From: Verrucomicrobiales bacterium
GTDB lineage: Bacteria; Verrucomicrobiota; Verrucomicrobiia; Limisphaerales; UBA11320
Length of the DNA: 42,593 nt
Assembly: GCA_016793885.1 (NCBI GenBank)
Contig: JAEUHE010000125.1
Coordinates: forward strand, 1 to 42,593
Direction: 5' to 3'
A program made the translations under genes and the position numbers. Of the stretch, positions 35,002 to 42,593 are shown in pieces. Numbering within the stretch: position 1 is the stretch's first letter; the number at the start of each line of letters is the position of its first letter. The notes beneath the pieces are model-generated. The model saw only the letters and a program-made list of their open reading frames with translations. It was not told where the DNA came from and ran no database searches.

Positions 35002-35379
35002 AACAAGAAACAGCCTTTCCCAAAAACCCCGTCCAAGCGCGAACTCGATGTGATCCCGTGCTCGACGCAGGGTGTAAAGTCAATCTAGGGATTCATCCCG
35101 AAGAAACAATGGAAAAGAATCCGGAAGGAGGTCCGCCAACCACGACAAAGTTCCGAAATCCCGGGCAAAATCGAGCACCGGCAACAACGGGAGAATGCTC
35201 AGCAAGAAAGGGAGACCCGCTCAGGCTGAGGAGGTTCTGCGATGTCCTAGCCTAGTGGGGACCACCCTATGGACCGCGGTGGCACGACACCGCTGTTCCT
35301 TCACGCCGCCCGATGCTCTCCCACTCACGGGTCCGGTTCGTAATCCGTGTCATCCGCGTAATCCGTGGTCCACTTCTGG
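35002..35379. repeat. Gap with interspersed repeat copies upstream of the pyruvate oxidoreductase
   Basis: It contains the third copy of the 39-base repeat (35267-35305). A 28-base element at 35343-35370 (ATCCGTGTCATC, five variable bases, then AATCCGTGGTC) recurs at 36522-36549. The part next to 35001 should hold the promoter of the pyruvate oxidoreductase. No gene is supported. Confidence 0.6.
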
Positions 35380-35820
35380 CTAGGGTTTCTGTAGTCGGTA
35401 ATACCTGGCTGAAGAGCCTGCCGGAATCAGCCGAGGATTCGTCGACCCATCGGCAACATTCTTCCAATCTGGACGTGAGAGTTGCAGAGTTTCCTGAAGC
35501 ACATAACCGGGGGCGTTAGGAACCCAGCTAAGCCTCACCCGACCTTCGGGCGCGAGTGCCACGCTGAGCACCGGACCGGTTTGGTCCTGTGATGTCGCGA
35601 GAAGTGCCCAAAAACCTCCGACGAGGGAATAATCCCCGCCGGCCAGGGTGGTCCCCGGATCCGGTTGTCCAATCGTTCCACTCAACGAATAGACATCGGC
35701 TGAACTCGTCCCGCCACCCCCATCGACCGTAAACCAGTCGATCGAATGGTTCTGCGCATTCACTCGGAGACTCAGAACAACCACTAACATGACTGACCAC
35801 AACGCCAAGTCGTTTTTCAT
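35380..35820 (-). CDS. Small secreted protein of a Verrucomicrobia-type family
   Basis: 146 residues from ATG 35820, which places a signal peptide at the N-terminus (LWSVMLVVVLSLRVNA, cleavage near residue 23). The mature part has WFTVDGGGGTSSADVYSLSGTIGQ and ALAGGDYSLVGGFW-like segments, then LSWVPNAPGYVLQETLQL and YYRLQKP at the end. Proteins with this layout are frequent in Verrucomicrobiota genomes and are thought to be exported; their role is not known. The start chosen omits a longer in-frame extension of 27 residues that lacks signal-peptide features. Confidence 0.72.
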   Translation of the reverse strand: MKNDLALWSVMLVVVLSLRVNAQNHSIDWFTVDGGGGTSSADVYSLSGTIGQPDPGTTLAGGDYSLVGGFWALLATSQDQTGPVLSVALAPEGRVRLSWVPNAPGYVLQETLQLSRPDWKNVADGSTNPRLIPAGSSARYYRLQKP

Positions 35821-36995
35821 AATGGTCCAATTTGTCGGAAGGTGGATTCTAGGGAAGTGCTGAAGTTTACCATTCATTCGATCCGGACCTTTCGTTCCCA
35901 CGCCACCAGTTTCATCGGCTTCGCCGTCATACAGTTACAAAATCAGGGTTGTGTCCCTCACTGATTCTTTCGCAGAGGCGTCCGACTTGTTTCAGGGAAG
36001 GTTAAACTTTTTTGGGGAGAGAAGATTCGGTCGTGCGCTGAGAACTCCCTCATCGCTTCGGAACCGGCTTCTGAATATAGGACGCGAGTGTTCCCGCCCG
36101 CTCCCGTGGGCATGTCTTGCAGGAGATGGATTCGAAATTTCCTAAGCCGACGGCGGACCCCAACTTTCGTGTATTTCTGCGCGGAGCGGTCACTCTAGAA
36201 GTTGGCAGACCACTTGTCATGTACATGGAAGCACTAGCTCAGGAAAAAGTATATACTCGGATCGATGGTGCCGATCTCTGCCCCTCCGTAACGGGGCTCA
36301 GAGAGCGGATTCGCGCGATAGATGGCTTACTGCATGCTCCCTGCTTGGAACGTGGATCAACCGACCAACCCTTGGAGATTTCAGAGTGAGGACAACGGAC
36401 CCCGACTCCGTCGGATCCTGAAAAGCGGTAGAGGTCTACCCGCACTCCAAGACGCTTCGCGAGGCCCTGGACGCTATGGAGTGCTGTAAGCCTCCCTGAG
36501 TGTCGCTCCCCATGCTTTTTCATCCGTGTCATCTGAGAAATCCGTGGTCACAGTTGGCGTTTCTGGTCTGAACTCCGATCCGCAACCCACCTTGGGGTTG
36601 TCCGCAAACACACCACTCACCCAGGGTAGGCGCTCGTGCCTCACGCCAACCCTGGGCTTTGAGGCGGAATCCCTTTGGGATACGGCGCGGCAACCGGATT
36701 CGTAGAACGAAAAGTTGTGGGCAATCCTCAGAGGCTTCTACAGCTTTTGCCCCACCCGACGGCGACGGTAGTTTCCGCGGGCTCGAAAACCCCTTTACCG
36801 ACTTTCAGCCAGTCACACTCTGAACCCTTTTCGCCTTGCTTTTCAAGGGGCGGAGAGCAATGTGCATCCCGTGCCCAACCCGAAGTTCCTCTCCACGTTT
36901 TGTGATGCCCAAGTAGGTATACCTGGATCCTTGTAAGCCCGTCGGTCGGGAAACGCCGTTCTGAGGAGTCGTCGAGCTGGCACAGCGGAGAAGTT
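35821..36995. other. Gene-poor stretch of about 1.2 kb with repeat fragments
   Basis: No open frame here shows features of a real protein. A 90-codon plus-strand frame at 36117-36389 is the best but unconvincing. Repeat fragments lie at 36522-36549 (second copy of the element at 35343) and 36620-36682 (inverted counterpart at 42504-42560). The last 100 bases form the leader of the RRM gene. The area probably consists of decayed sequence and interspersed repeats. Confidence 0.5.
36938..36950 (+). promoter_or_regulatory. Short hairpin in the leader of the RRM gene
   Basis: CCCGTCGGTCGGG forms a 4-bp stem with a five-base loop, followed by GAAACGCCGTT and then a GAGGAG. It lies 46 bases before the start codon. 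I think similar leaders occur before small RRM protein genes, which are often cold-regulated, but cannot check this. A regulatory role is inferred from position only. Confidence 0.35.
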
Positions 36996-37274
36996 ATGAG
37001 TGCTAAATTGTTTGTCGGAAACCTTCCCTTCAAGGTCACTCAGGAAGAACTGAGCGACCTGTTTACCCCTCACGGCTCAGTCACCGAAGTTCAACTGATG
37101 ATGGACCGGGTCACCGGACGTCCTCGCGGCTTCGGATTCGTTACCATGGCCTCCACCGAAGAGGCTCAGAAAGCAATCGAAGCCCTCCACGGGGCCGAGT
37201 TCGGGGGCCGCGACCTCACAGTCAACCTCGCGCGCCCCATGGAACCGCGCCAGCCTCGCGAGCAACGTCGCTAG
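36996..37274 (+). CDS. Small RRM-type RNA-binding protein
   Basis: 92 residues, one RNA recognition motif over about 3-80. RNP2 is KLFVGNLPF (4-12) and RNP1 is RGFGFVTM (about 44-51), with aromatic residues in the standard positions. The C-terminal tail is short and Arg/Gln/Pro-rich. Bacterial single-RRM proteins of this size bind RNA and are often induced by cold. A GGAG sits 5 bases before the ATG, one of the clearer ribosome binding sites in this window. It is convergent with folK. Confidence 0.94.
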   Translation: MSAKLFVGNLPFKVTQEELSDLFTPHGSVTEVQLMMDRVTGRPRGFGFVTMASTEEAQKAIEALHGAEFGGRDLTVNLARPMEPRQPREQRR

Positions 37275-37298
37275 CGCCAGCCAGCGCACGGCAGATCC

Positions 37299-37841
37299 CT
37301 AGTCCTCAAGAAGGACCACCTGCTCGTGGGTGTGCAGACCCGCTAGCAGGTCACTCACGCTTTTGCCCTGCCCGGGAAAGATGGCCTGCGGCAAAAGTTC
37401 GGCGAGCGGCTGAAGCACAAAGCGTCGCTGATGCGCTCGTGGATGAGGCAGGGTGAGATGAGTCTCCCGACGGGACTCCCGACGGAACCAAATGATGTCC
37501 AGGTCCAACGGCCTAGGCTCGTTCAACTGCTTTTTCAAACGACGGCCAAACTCCCTCTCGAGCTCTTGAAGCGCGGAAAGCAACTGCTCTGCACTGACCG
37601 ATGCGGCAGGCCGCAGCAAGGCCACCGCGTTGACGAACGGCGGGGATCCCGGGGGACAGTCCACCGGCGAGGTTTGCCACAAGGAGGATCGGATCACGGG
37701 AGTCTCCGACCAGGCTTGCAGGCGATCGAACGCAGAGCGCAAGACGGCCTGGGAATCTCCTAGATTGGATCCCAGGCTCACCACCGCCAAATCCGACGCA
37801 TCTCCCATCACTGATGGATGGGACGATCGCGTGGGAGTCAT
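37299..37841 (-). CDS. folK: HPPK, 2-amino-4-hydroxy-6-hydroxymethyldihydropteridine pyrophosphokinase
   Basis: 180 residues from ATG 37841, the first ATG after the dapB stop; an ATG at 37808 is the alternative. HPPK landmarks are visible: VVSLGSNLGDS near the N-terminus, SSLWQTSPVDCPPGSPPFVNAV, and the signature RPLDLDIIWF with the magnesium-binding aspartates, then LPHPRAHQRRFVLQPLAEL. It transfers pyrophosphate from ATP to the pterin in folate synthesis. It is the last gene of the dap group, 29 bases after dapB, and likely shares its transcript. Confidence 0.93.
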   Translation of the reverse strand: MTPTRSSHPSVMGDASDLAVVSLGSNLGDSQAVLRSAFDRLQAWSETPVIRSSLWQTSPVDCPPGSPPFVNAVALLRPAASVSAEQLLSALQELEREFGRRLKKQLNEPRPLDLDIIWFRRESRRETHLTLPHPRAHQRRFVLQPLAELLPQAIFPGQGKSVSDLLAGLHTHEQVVLLED

Positions 37842-37870
37842 CGGGAGAGAGAGAGCGGGGCGACCTTGCT

Positions 37871-38611
37871 TTATTTCAACCCGAGCACGTCCTGCATGTC
37901 GTAGATGCCCGGTTGCCGAGTGACCACCCAAGCCGCCGCGCGCAGAGCGCCGTTCGCAAAGGTGTCGCGACTGGATGCCTTGTGCGTGAGCTCGAGCCGC
38001 TCGCCGACATTGGCATAAATCACCGTGTGATCTCCAACCACGTCACCGCCCCGCATCGAATGCATACCGATCTCGGTTGCAGTGCGCTCGCCAGTAATGC
38101 CTTCGCGTCCATGGCGAATCACTTCCGACAGCTGCTGTTTGCGCACATCCGCCAAGATCTCGGCCAAACTGGCGGCCGTTCCGCTCGGCGCATCCTTCTT
38201 CAACCGATGGTGCATCTCCACCACTTCCAGATCGAAGCTTGGGCCCAGAATTTCGGTGGCCTTGCGAACGAGCCAGAAGAGCGTGTTCACCCCGGTTGAA
38301 TAGTTGGAAGCCCAGACCATCGGGATCGCACCGGCGAGCGAGCGAATCTTGGCCTTCTCGGCATCCGAATGGCCGGTAGTACCAATCACCAGAGCCTTGC
38401 GCCGCGCCGCGCAAAGTGCGGCGAGATCAGGCGTCACGGAGTGAAAGCTGAAATCGATCACGACGTCAGCTCGCTCCAATAAAGGCTCGATGGCATCGCC
38501 GGCATCCGCTTGCGCGGTCACCTGGAGATCGGGCATGCGAGCCGCGCACGACAGTAACGCCTGTCCCATGCGCCCCTTATAGCCGTTGATGAGAACTCGG
38601 GTCGGGTTCAA
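37871..38611 (-). CDS. dapB: 4-hydroxy-tetrahydrodipicolinate reductase
   Basis: 246 residues, standard length. The N-terminal Rossmann motif is ING-YKGRMG (10-16). VIGTTGH lies at 75-81. The catalytic/substrate signature EMHHRLKKDAPSGTA has His134, His135 and Lys139. It reduces hydroxy-tetrahydrodipicolinate with NAD(P)H in the lysine and meso-diaminopimelate pathway. The start overlaps the dapA stop by 4 bases, so the two steps are translationally coupled. Confidence 0.96.
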   Translation of the reverse strand: MNPTRVLINGYKGRMGQALLSCAARMPDLQVTAQADAGDAIEPLLERADVVIDFSFHSVTPDLAALCAARRKALVIGTTGHSDAEKAKIRSLAGAIPMVWASNYSTGVNTLFWLVRKATEILGPSFDLEVVEMHHRLKKDAPSGTAASLAEILADVRKQQLSEVIRHGREGITGERTATEIGMHSMRGGDVVGDHTVIYANVGERLELTHKASSRDTFANGALRAAAWVVTRQPGIYDMQDVLGLK

Positions 38612-39516
38612 GCCAACTCCCTCCTCTTGGATCCAGCCGCTTTCAGCACCCCACAGGCCCGCAAGGTTTGTTCAAGTTTCTCCCGATTCTTGGTGCCCAT
38701 CGCCACCAGCGGCAACCGATACTCCTCCTCGATCAACCCCATCATGGCCAAGGCCGCCTTCACCGGGATCGGGTTCGTCTCGATGAACAGGTCCTTGAAG
38801 ATGGGATAAAAACGGTGATGAAGTTTGCGCGCCGCCTCGACTTTACCGAGACGGAACGCCTTGACCATGTTGGCAACATCGCGGGGAATGACATTCGAAG
38901 CAACGCTGATGACACCGTCGGCACCGACGGACATGAACGGCAAGGTTAAGGAGTCGTCGCCTGACAAAATGTCAAACTTGGGTCCCAACACTGCGCGCAG
39001 TTGACTGACGCGGTCAGGATTACCACCCGCCTCCTTGATACCCACAATGTTCACGCTGTCCTGGGCCAGCCGATGAACGGTCTCCACAGCAATCTCCACT
39101 CCACAACGACCCGGGATGCTATACAGCACAATCGGGAGCTTGGTGGCGCGAGCGATGGCATGGAAGTGCTGGAACAACCCCTCTTGCGTGGGCTTGTTGT
39201 AATAAGGAGCCACTTGCAACGATCCATCGGCCCCCGCCTCCTCAGCCGCCTTGGTCAGGTAGATCGCCTCCGAAGTGGAGTTAGCGCCCGTCCCGGCCAT
39301 GACCTTGGCCTTGCCGGCGGCAAATCGCACCGTGTTCCGGACGATCTCGATATGCTCCTCGAAGCTGACGGTGGGAGACTCGCCGGTGGTGCCAACGGGA
39401 ACGATTCCGTCAACGCCCCCGCGGATCTGGAGCTTCACGAGCTTCTCCAGCGCAGGAAGATCCAACTTTCCATTTCGGAACGGGGTGACGATAGCGGTAT
39501 ATGTGCCTTTGAACAT
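38608..39516 (-). CDS. dapA: 4-hydroxy-tetrahydrodipicolinate synthase
   Basis: 302 residues, standard for this TIM-barrel enzyme. Lys161 in VGIKEAGG is the Schiff-base lysine. Tyr132 in VLYSIPGRCGVE and the GTTGES segment (42-47) complete the active site. It condenses pyruvate with aspartate semialdehyde, the first committed step to lysine and diaminopimelate. It lies 74 bases after dapF and overlaps dapB. Confidence 0.96.
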   Translation of the reverse strand: MFKGTYTAIVTPFRNGKLDLPALEKLVKLQIRGGVDGIVPVGTTGESPTVSFEEHIEIVRNTVRFAAGKAKVMAGTGANSTSEAIYLTKAAEEAGADGSLQVAPYYNKPTQEGLFQHFHAIARATKLPIVLYSIPGRCGVEIAVETVHRLAQDSVNIVGIKEAGGNPDRVSQLRAVLGPKFDILSGDDSLTLPFMSVGADGVISVASNVIPRDVANMVKAFRLGKVEAARKLHHRFYPIFKDLFIETNPIPVKAALAMMGLIEEEYRLPLVAMGTKNREKLEQTLRACGVLKAAGSKRRELA

Positions 39517-39547
39517 GCTCTGATCGGTTTCGTTGTTTTCTAAACTG

Positions 39548-39564
39548 CCGGCGGTCGCCGCCGG
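39548..39564 (-). other. GC-rich hairpin between dapF and dapA
   Basis: CCGGCGG pairs exactly with CCGCCGG around a three-base loop, in the 74-base gap between dapF and dapA. No T-tract follows on the minus strand, so it is not a standard terminator. It could influence processing or relative expression of the two genes. Confidence 0.4.
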
Positions 39565-39590
39565 ATCCTAACTAAATCTGAGGTTTTCGA

Positions 39591-40400
39591 CTAAATCTCG
39601 ATGCGTCCTGCGAAGGCGAAGTCCGCCGGACCACACAGGTTGACGTCCACAAAGCGTCCTGCCTCCTCCCGGAAACTGACCTCCAATTGATCTCCGCCTT
39701 GCACTTGGACGCTAACCGGCGAGGAAAATCCATGGATACGCGAACTCACCAACGCCGCCGCCGTCACGCCGGTGCCGCACGCCAATGTTTCACCCTCCAC
39801 CCCCCGTTCATAGGTGCGAACGCGGATGGCTCCCGGAGCCAGCACCTGCGCGAAATTCACGTTCGTTCCCTTAGGCTTGAAATGCTCATGGTAACGCAGC
39901 TCCGCCCCCAACTGCTGCACCATGGCCTTGTCGGCATCCGGTACGTAGACCACGGCATGGGGAACTCCCGTGTTCACGGAGTGCACCGTCAGTTTGCCGG
40001 AGGATGAGGGAACCAGCTGGTTGAGTGCTTCATCCCGTGGGGCAGTCAAGTTCACGGTCACGCGCTCGCCTTGGAAGGTGGCGGTAATAATGCCGGCCCC
40101 AGTCTCGAAGGTAGTGCGCTCGCACGGACCAACGACGCGCTGTATGTATCGGGCAAAGCACCGGGCGCCATTCCCGCACATCTCCGCCACGCTGCCATCG
40201 CTGTTGTAAAAGTCCCAAGCCCAGTCCGCCTTGCCGGTCCGACTCGGAACCAGCAGCATGACTCCGTCCGCCCCAACGCCCCGCTGGCGGTGGCAGAGAC
40301 GGACTACTTGCTCCGACGTCAGTCGGATCTTGCCGGAGCGGTTATCGATCAGAATGAAATCGTTACCGGCTCCGTTCATCTTGGTGAACTCCAGAAGCAT
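39591..40400 (-). CDS. dapF: Diaminopimelate epimerase
   Basis: 269 residues from ATG 40400, where the family N-terminus (LLEFTKMNGAGNDF) begins; a longer frame to 40496 is not supported. The two active-site cysteines are Cys75 in MCGNGARC and Cys208 in ACGTGVTAA, and GVGADG lies at 41-46. It interconverts LL- and meso-diaminopimelate, the direct precursor for peptidoglycan and lysine. It is the first gene of the dapF-dapA-dapB-folK group. Its promoter region overlaps the start of the divergent Gfo/Idh gene by position (about 100 bases apart). Confidence 0.95.
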   Translation of the reverse strand: MLLEFTKMNGAGNDFILIDNRSGKIRLTSEQVVRLCHRQRGVGADGVMLLVPSRTGKADWAWDFYNSDGSVAEMCGNGARCFARYIQRVVGPCERTTFETGAGIITATFQGERVTVNLTAPRDEALNQLVPSSSGKLTVHSVNTGVPHAVVYVPDADKAMVQQLGAELRYHEHFKPKGTNVNFAQVLAPGAIRVRTYERGVEGETLACGTGVTAAALVSSRIHGFSSPVSVQVQGGDQLEVSFREEAGRFVDVNLCGPADFAFAGRIEI

Positions 40401-40501
40401 CCCGGGAAAATAGGGGATCAGGGGCGGCGAGGGAATAGGAATTTCGCCGATCTTTCGCTGGCTTCTCAGGCAGGCTCCCGGCAAGTTATCGACCAAAGAT
40501 T

Positions 40502-41605
40502 ATGAGCATCAACAAACTGCGCTGGGGAATCATGGGCACCGCCAACATTGCCAGAAAAAACTGGCAGGCGATCCACTTGAGCGGGAACGGCACGGTCACC
40601 GCCGTGGCCAGTCGGGACCTATCCAAAAGCCGGCGGTATATCGAAGAAAACCAGCGTCAGGTGCCCCAAGATGCTCCCCCAGAGGCCCTCGGGAGCTACG
40701 AGGCCCTGCTCCAATCCCCGAACGTGGACGCCGTCTATATCCCGCTCCCGACCGGATCTCGTAAGGAATGGGTGTTGAAAGCCGCTGCGGCCGGCAAACA
40801 CATCGTCTGCGAGAAACCCTGTGCCATTTCCCTGCCCGAGCTGCAGGAGATGGTTGCCGCCTGCGCCAAGCATCGAGTCCAGTTCATGGATGGCGTCATG
40901 TTCATGCACAGCCGCCGCCTGAACCTGATCCGAGAGGTCCTCGACGCGGGACAGCACGTCGGCACTCTTCGGCGAATCGCCTCGTCGTTCAGCTTTTGTG
41001 CACCTGAGGAATTCTTTACCGGGAACATTCGCGGCGATAGCCGCCTCGAGCCGCACGGCTGCCTCGGGGACCTGGGCTGGTACAATATCCGTTTTGCGCT
41101 CTGGGCTCTGAAGTGGCAGATGCCCCGCCAGGTGATCGGCCGCATCCTCTCGCAGACCAACCGGGCCGACGGCGCAGGCTCGGTCCCCACGGAGTTCTCG
41201 GCCGAACTGTTCTTCGAGAACGGCCCCTCCATGACCTTCTACTGCTCGTTCATCACCGAGAACCAGCAATGGGTGCACCTGAGCGGCACCAAAGGTTCCC
41301 TGCTCGTCTCTGACTTCGTCCTGCCGGTCTTCGGCTGCACCGCCGGGTTCACTACCCAGAACCCACATTTCGAGGTGAACGGATGCGACTTCAACATGGA
41401 GGGCCGGGTCCGTCATCACGAAGTCCAGGAGTACAGCAACAGCCACTCGACTTCACAGGAGACCATGCTTTTCCAGAACTTCAGCACTCAGGTGTTGAGC
41501 GGCACGCTGAACGACGAATGGCCGGCCATGGCAGTCAAAACCCAGCAGGTAATGGAAGCCTGCTTGGAGTCCGCACGAGCGGGGAGCAAACCGGTGAACC
41601 TGTAG
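40502..41605 (+). CDS. Gfo/Idh/MocA family NAD(P)-dependent oxidoreductase
   Basis: 367 residues. The N-terminal Rossmann domain (about 5-125) has WGIMGTANIARK for NAD(P) and the family motif CEKPCAISLPELQ at about 100. The C-terminal alpha/beta domain (about 130-350) includes DLGWYNIRFALWAL. Members oxidise or reduce sugars, inositols or related alcohols; the substrate cannot be told here. It is divergent from dapF and convergent with the lipoprotein gene 7 bases away. Confidence 0.92.
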   Translation: MSINKLRWGIMGTANIARKNWQAIHLSGNGTVTAVASRDLSKSRRYIEENQRQVPQDAPPEALGSYEALLQSPNVDAVYIPLPTGSRKEWVLKAAAAGKHIVCEKPCAISLPELQEMVAACAKHRVQFMDGVMFMHSRRLNLIREVLDAGQHVGTLRRIASSFSFCAPEEFFTGNIRGDSRLEPHGCLGDLGWYNIRFALWALKWQMPRQVIGRILSQTNRADGAGSVPTEFSAELFFENGPSMTFYCSFITENQQWVHLSGTKGSLLVSDFVLPVFGCTAGFTTQNPHFEVNGCDFNMEGRVRHHEVQEYSNSHSTSQETMLFQNFSTQVLSGTLNDEWPAMAVKTQQVMEACLESARAGSKPVNL

Positions 41606-41612
41606 AGCCGGC

Positions 41613-42062
41613 CTATTTCGGGCTCGGCAAGGTCCGCCATTCCCGAACCACACCGTCCTGGAAGATGATCTCAGAGCGGACGTAAGGCTGCAGGTAATAG
41701 TCCTGAGCCATGTAGGGTTCCGAGTAATAACGGTTCCCCACCCTAACGCCGCGATACGTCCAATAGCGATGCTCTCGCAAGGTCGATCCGTGATAAAGCC
41801 AGTGAGTGGTGGCTCCCGCCTGAGTCTCCTGCTGCAAGATCTCTGCAGGTTTTCCTAGGGCGATATAGACCGCATCGGGGCTCATTCCAATCTTAACCCG
41901 TCCCTGATCGACGAGTTCGCGCTGCTCAGGGGCGAGAGCGCTATAGGCCCCATAACGTTCCTGTTTGCGCTTCTCGACGGTGCTGGTCGCGCATCCGGTG
42001 AAGAACGCAGCGATCAAGACGAGCAAGCAGAATGTAACTCCGCGAGACTGTTGGGCGGTCAT
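41613..42062 (-). CDS. Small outer-membrane-type lipoprotein (BamE/SmpA-like fold possible)
   Basis: 149 residues from ATG 42062; the frame stays open through the repeats upstream but that is not coding. A signal peptide ends in a lipobox AAFFTGC with Cys24 as the lipid-modified residue. The mature part has VKIGMSPDAVYIALGKPAEIL, which resembles the 'GMs...V...lG.P' helix of BamE/SmpA-type proteins, then Tyr-rich strands (YWTYRGVRVGNRYYSEPYM). It ends in IIFQDGVVREWRTLP. Function is unknown; an envelope structural role is likely. Confidence 0.82.
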   Translation of the reverse strand: MTAQQSRGVTFCLLVLIAAFFTGCATSTVEKRKQERYGAYSALAPEQRELVDQGRVKIGMSPDAVYIALGKPAEILQQETQAGATTHWLYHGSTLREHRYWTYRGVRVGNRYYSEPYMAQDYYLQPYVRSEIIFQDGVVREWRTLPSPK

Positions 42063-42135
42063 GCGGAAAGCATAGCGGCGGTAGGAGCCAAGTAAAGTCA
42101 GGTTCGGACGGGGGGAAAGGGCGTGAGACCTTCTT

Positions 42136-42468
42136 GGAGTGCTGTAGCCCTCTACAGCTTTTCGGTCACCCCCGGAGGGGATCCCAGCTCCGCTGGGGAG
42201 ACCAAAGCGGCAGAGGGCTGCCGCACTCCATATGTCTCCCCTTCCTCGCGCAGCGTTTGGAGTGCTGTAGCCCTCTACAGCTTTTCGGTCACCCCCGGAG
42301 GGGGAACCCCAGCTCCGCTGGGGAGACCAAAGCGGCAGAGGCCTGCCGCACTCCATATCGCTACCGTCCCCCGCGCAGCGTTTGGAGTGCTGTAGCCCTC
42401 TACAGCTTTTCGCCACCCCCGGAGGGGGAACCCCAGCTCCGCTGGGGAGACCAAAGCGGCAGAGGGCT
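42136..42468 (+). repeat. Three tandem copies of a hairpin repeat of about 123-125 bases
   Basis: Copies begin at 42136, 42259 and 42384. In the first two, the ends are inverted: GGAGTGCTGTAGCCCTCT pairs with AGAGGGCTGCCGCACTCC at 16 of 18 positions in copy 1 (42136-42229). An inner GCTTT/AAAGC and a CCCCGGAGG-rich loop lie between. Copy 3 stops at about 42468 and lacks the outer arm. Short linkers of about 29 bases separate copies. Confidence 0.9.
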
Positions 42469-42503
42469 CTGAGCATTACCCACAAGTTCGGAGGGCTTCC
42501 TCC

Positions 42504-42560
42504 CTATCCCAACGGGATTGCGCCTCAAAGCCCAGGGTTGGGAGGAACGAGCTACCCTGG
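42504..42560 (-). repeat. Interspersed repeat, inverted relative to the copy at 36620-36682
   Basis: Read on the minus strand it gives CCAGGGTAGCTCGT, then CCAACCCTGGGCTTTGAGGC and an AATCCCGTTGGGAT segment. The plus-strand copy at 36620-36682 has the same order with a few substitutions and a small insertion. CCAGGGT and ACCCTGG form a stem within each copy. Confidence 0.75.
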
Positions 42561-42593
42561 GGAAAACGCCATAGAATCCACAACCCCATCGTG

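Noticed and set aside
36117-36389. A 90-residue protein gene
   Set aside because: No recognisable domain, signal or ribosome binding site, and it lies in a repeat-rich stretch.
42063-42485. Extension of the lipoprotein frame through the repeats
   Set aside because: The translated part consists of repeats with CRFGLPSGAG-like segments, and the real signal peptide starts at 42062.

Overview
The window looks like a chromosome segment from a Verrucomicrobiota bacterium, probably near the Pedosphaera/Limisphaerales group. This is inferred from the GC-rich sequence, start codons mostly without clear Shine-Dalgarno sites, small secreted proteins of a 'GTIGQ...GG.YSL.GGFW' type, an unusually long single-chain pyruvate:ferredoxin oxidoreductase, and several families of short hairpin-forming interspersed repeats. 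No rRNA or tRNA gene was recognised. Taxonomy would need a database search.

Layout. Positions 124-6731 (minus) form one iron-uptake operon: a TonB-dependent siderophore receptor, a PiuC-type 2-oxoglutarate dioxygenase, a PepSY membrane protein, and a private TonB-ExbB-ExbD set ending in a small coiled-coil membrane protein. A TPR-like protein follows (7082-8455). Positions 8622-17028 (plus) carry the complete high-affinity potassium system: a tiny membrane ORF, kdpF, kdpA, kdpB, kdpC, then kdpD and kdpE. The leader contains TTAAC direct repeats in helical phase.

Positions about 17136-18359 are the most unusual part. A PaaX-family gene, with a winged helix, a Cas2-like ferredoxin-fold middle domain and a PaaX C-terminal domain, starts inside one copy of a palindrome and ends inside the next. 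It is followed by two more copies in a roughly 130-bp tandem array. The sequence upstream of the gene looks like a diverged copy of the array unit. No phenylacetate genes are nearby. This is the best candidate for an undescribed system: a Cas2-fold regulator or nuclease with its own palindromic repeat array.

Positions 18721-22374 hold a secreted HAF-type repeat protein, an ECF sigma/anti-sigma pair and a secreted six-repeat propeller. The two secreted-protein genes end in near-identical terminators. Positions 22533-24507 (minus) are a copper/redox group: an HMA lipoprotein, a SCO-like protein lacking the usual histidine, and a CusF-SCO fusion. A small lysozyme-like secreted protein (24803-25246), a CBS-containing inorganic pyrophosphatase, a ribosome hibernation factor, an amidohydrolase and an SDR reductase follow. 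Positions 30220-35001 (minus) encode the 1593-residue pyruvate:ferredoxin oxidoreductase. A small secreted protein, a repeat-rich gene-poor stretch and an RRM RNA-binding protein come next. Positions 37299-40400 (minus) are dapF-dapA-dapB-folK, for lysine/meso-diaminopimelate and folate synthesis. The window ends with a Gfo/Idh/MocA oxidoreductase, a lipoprotein and a tandem array of large hairpin repeats.
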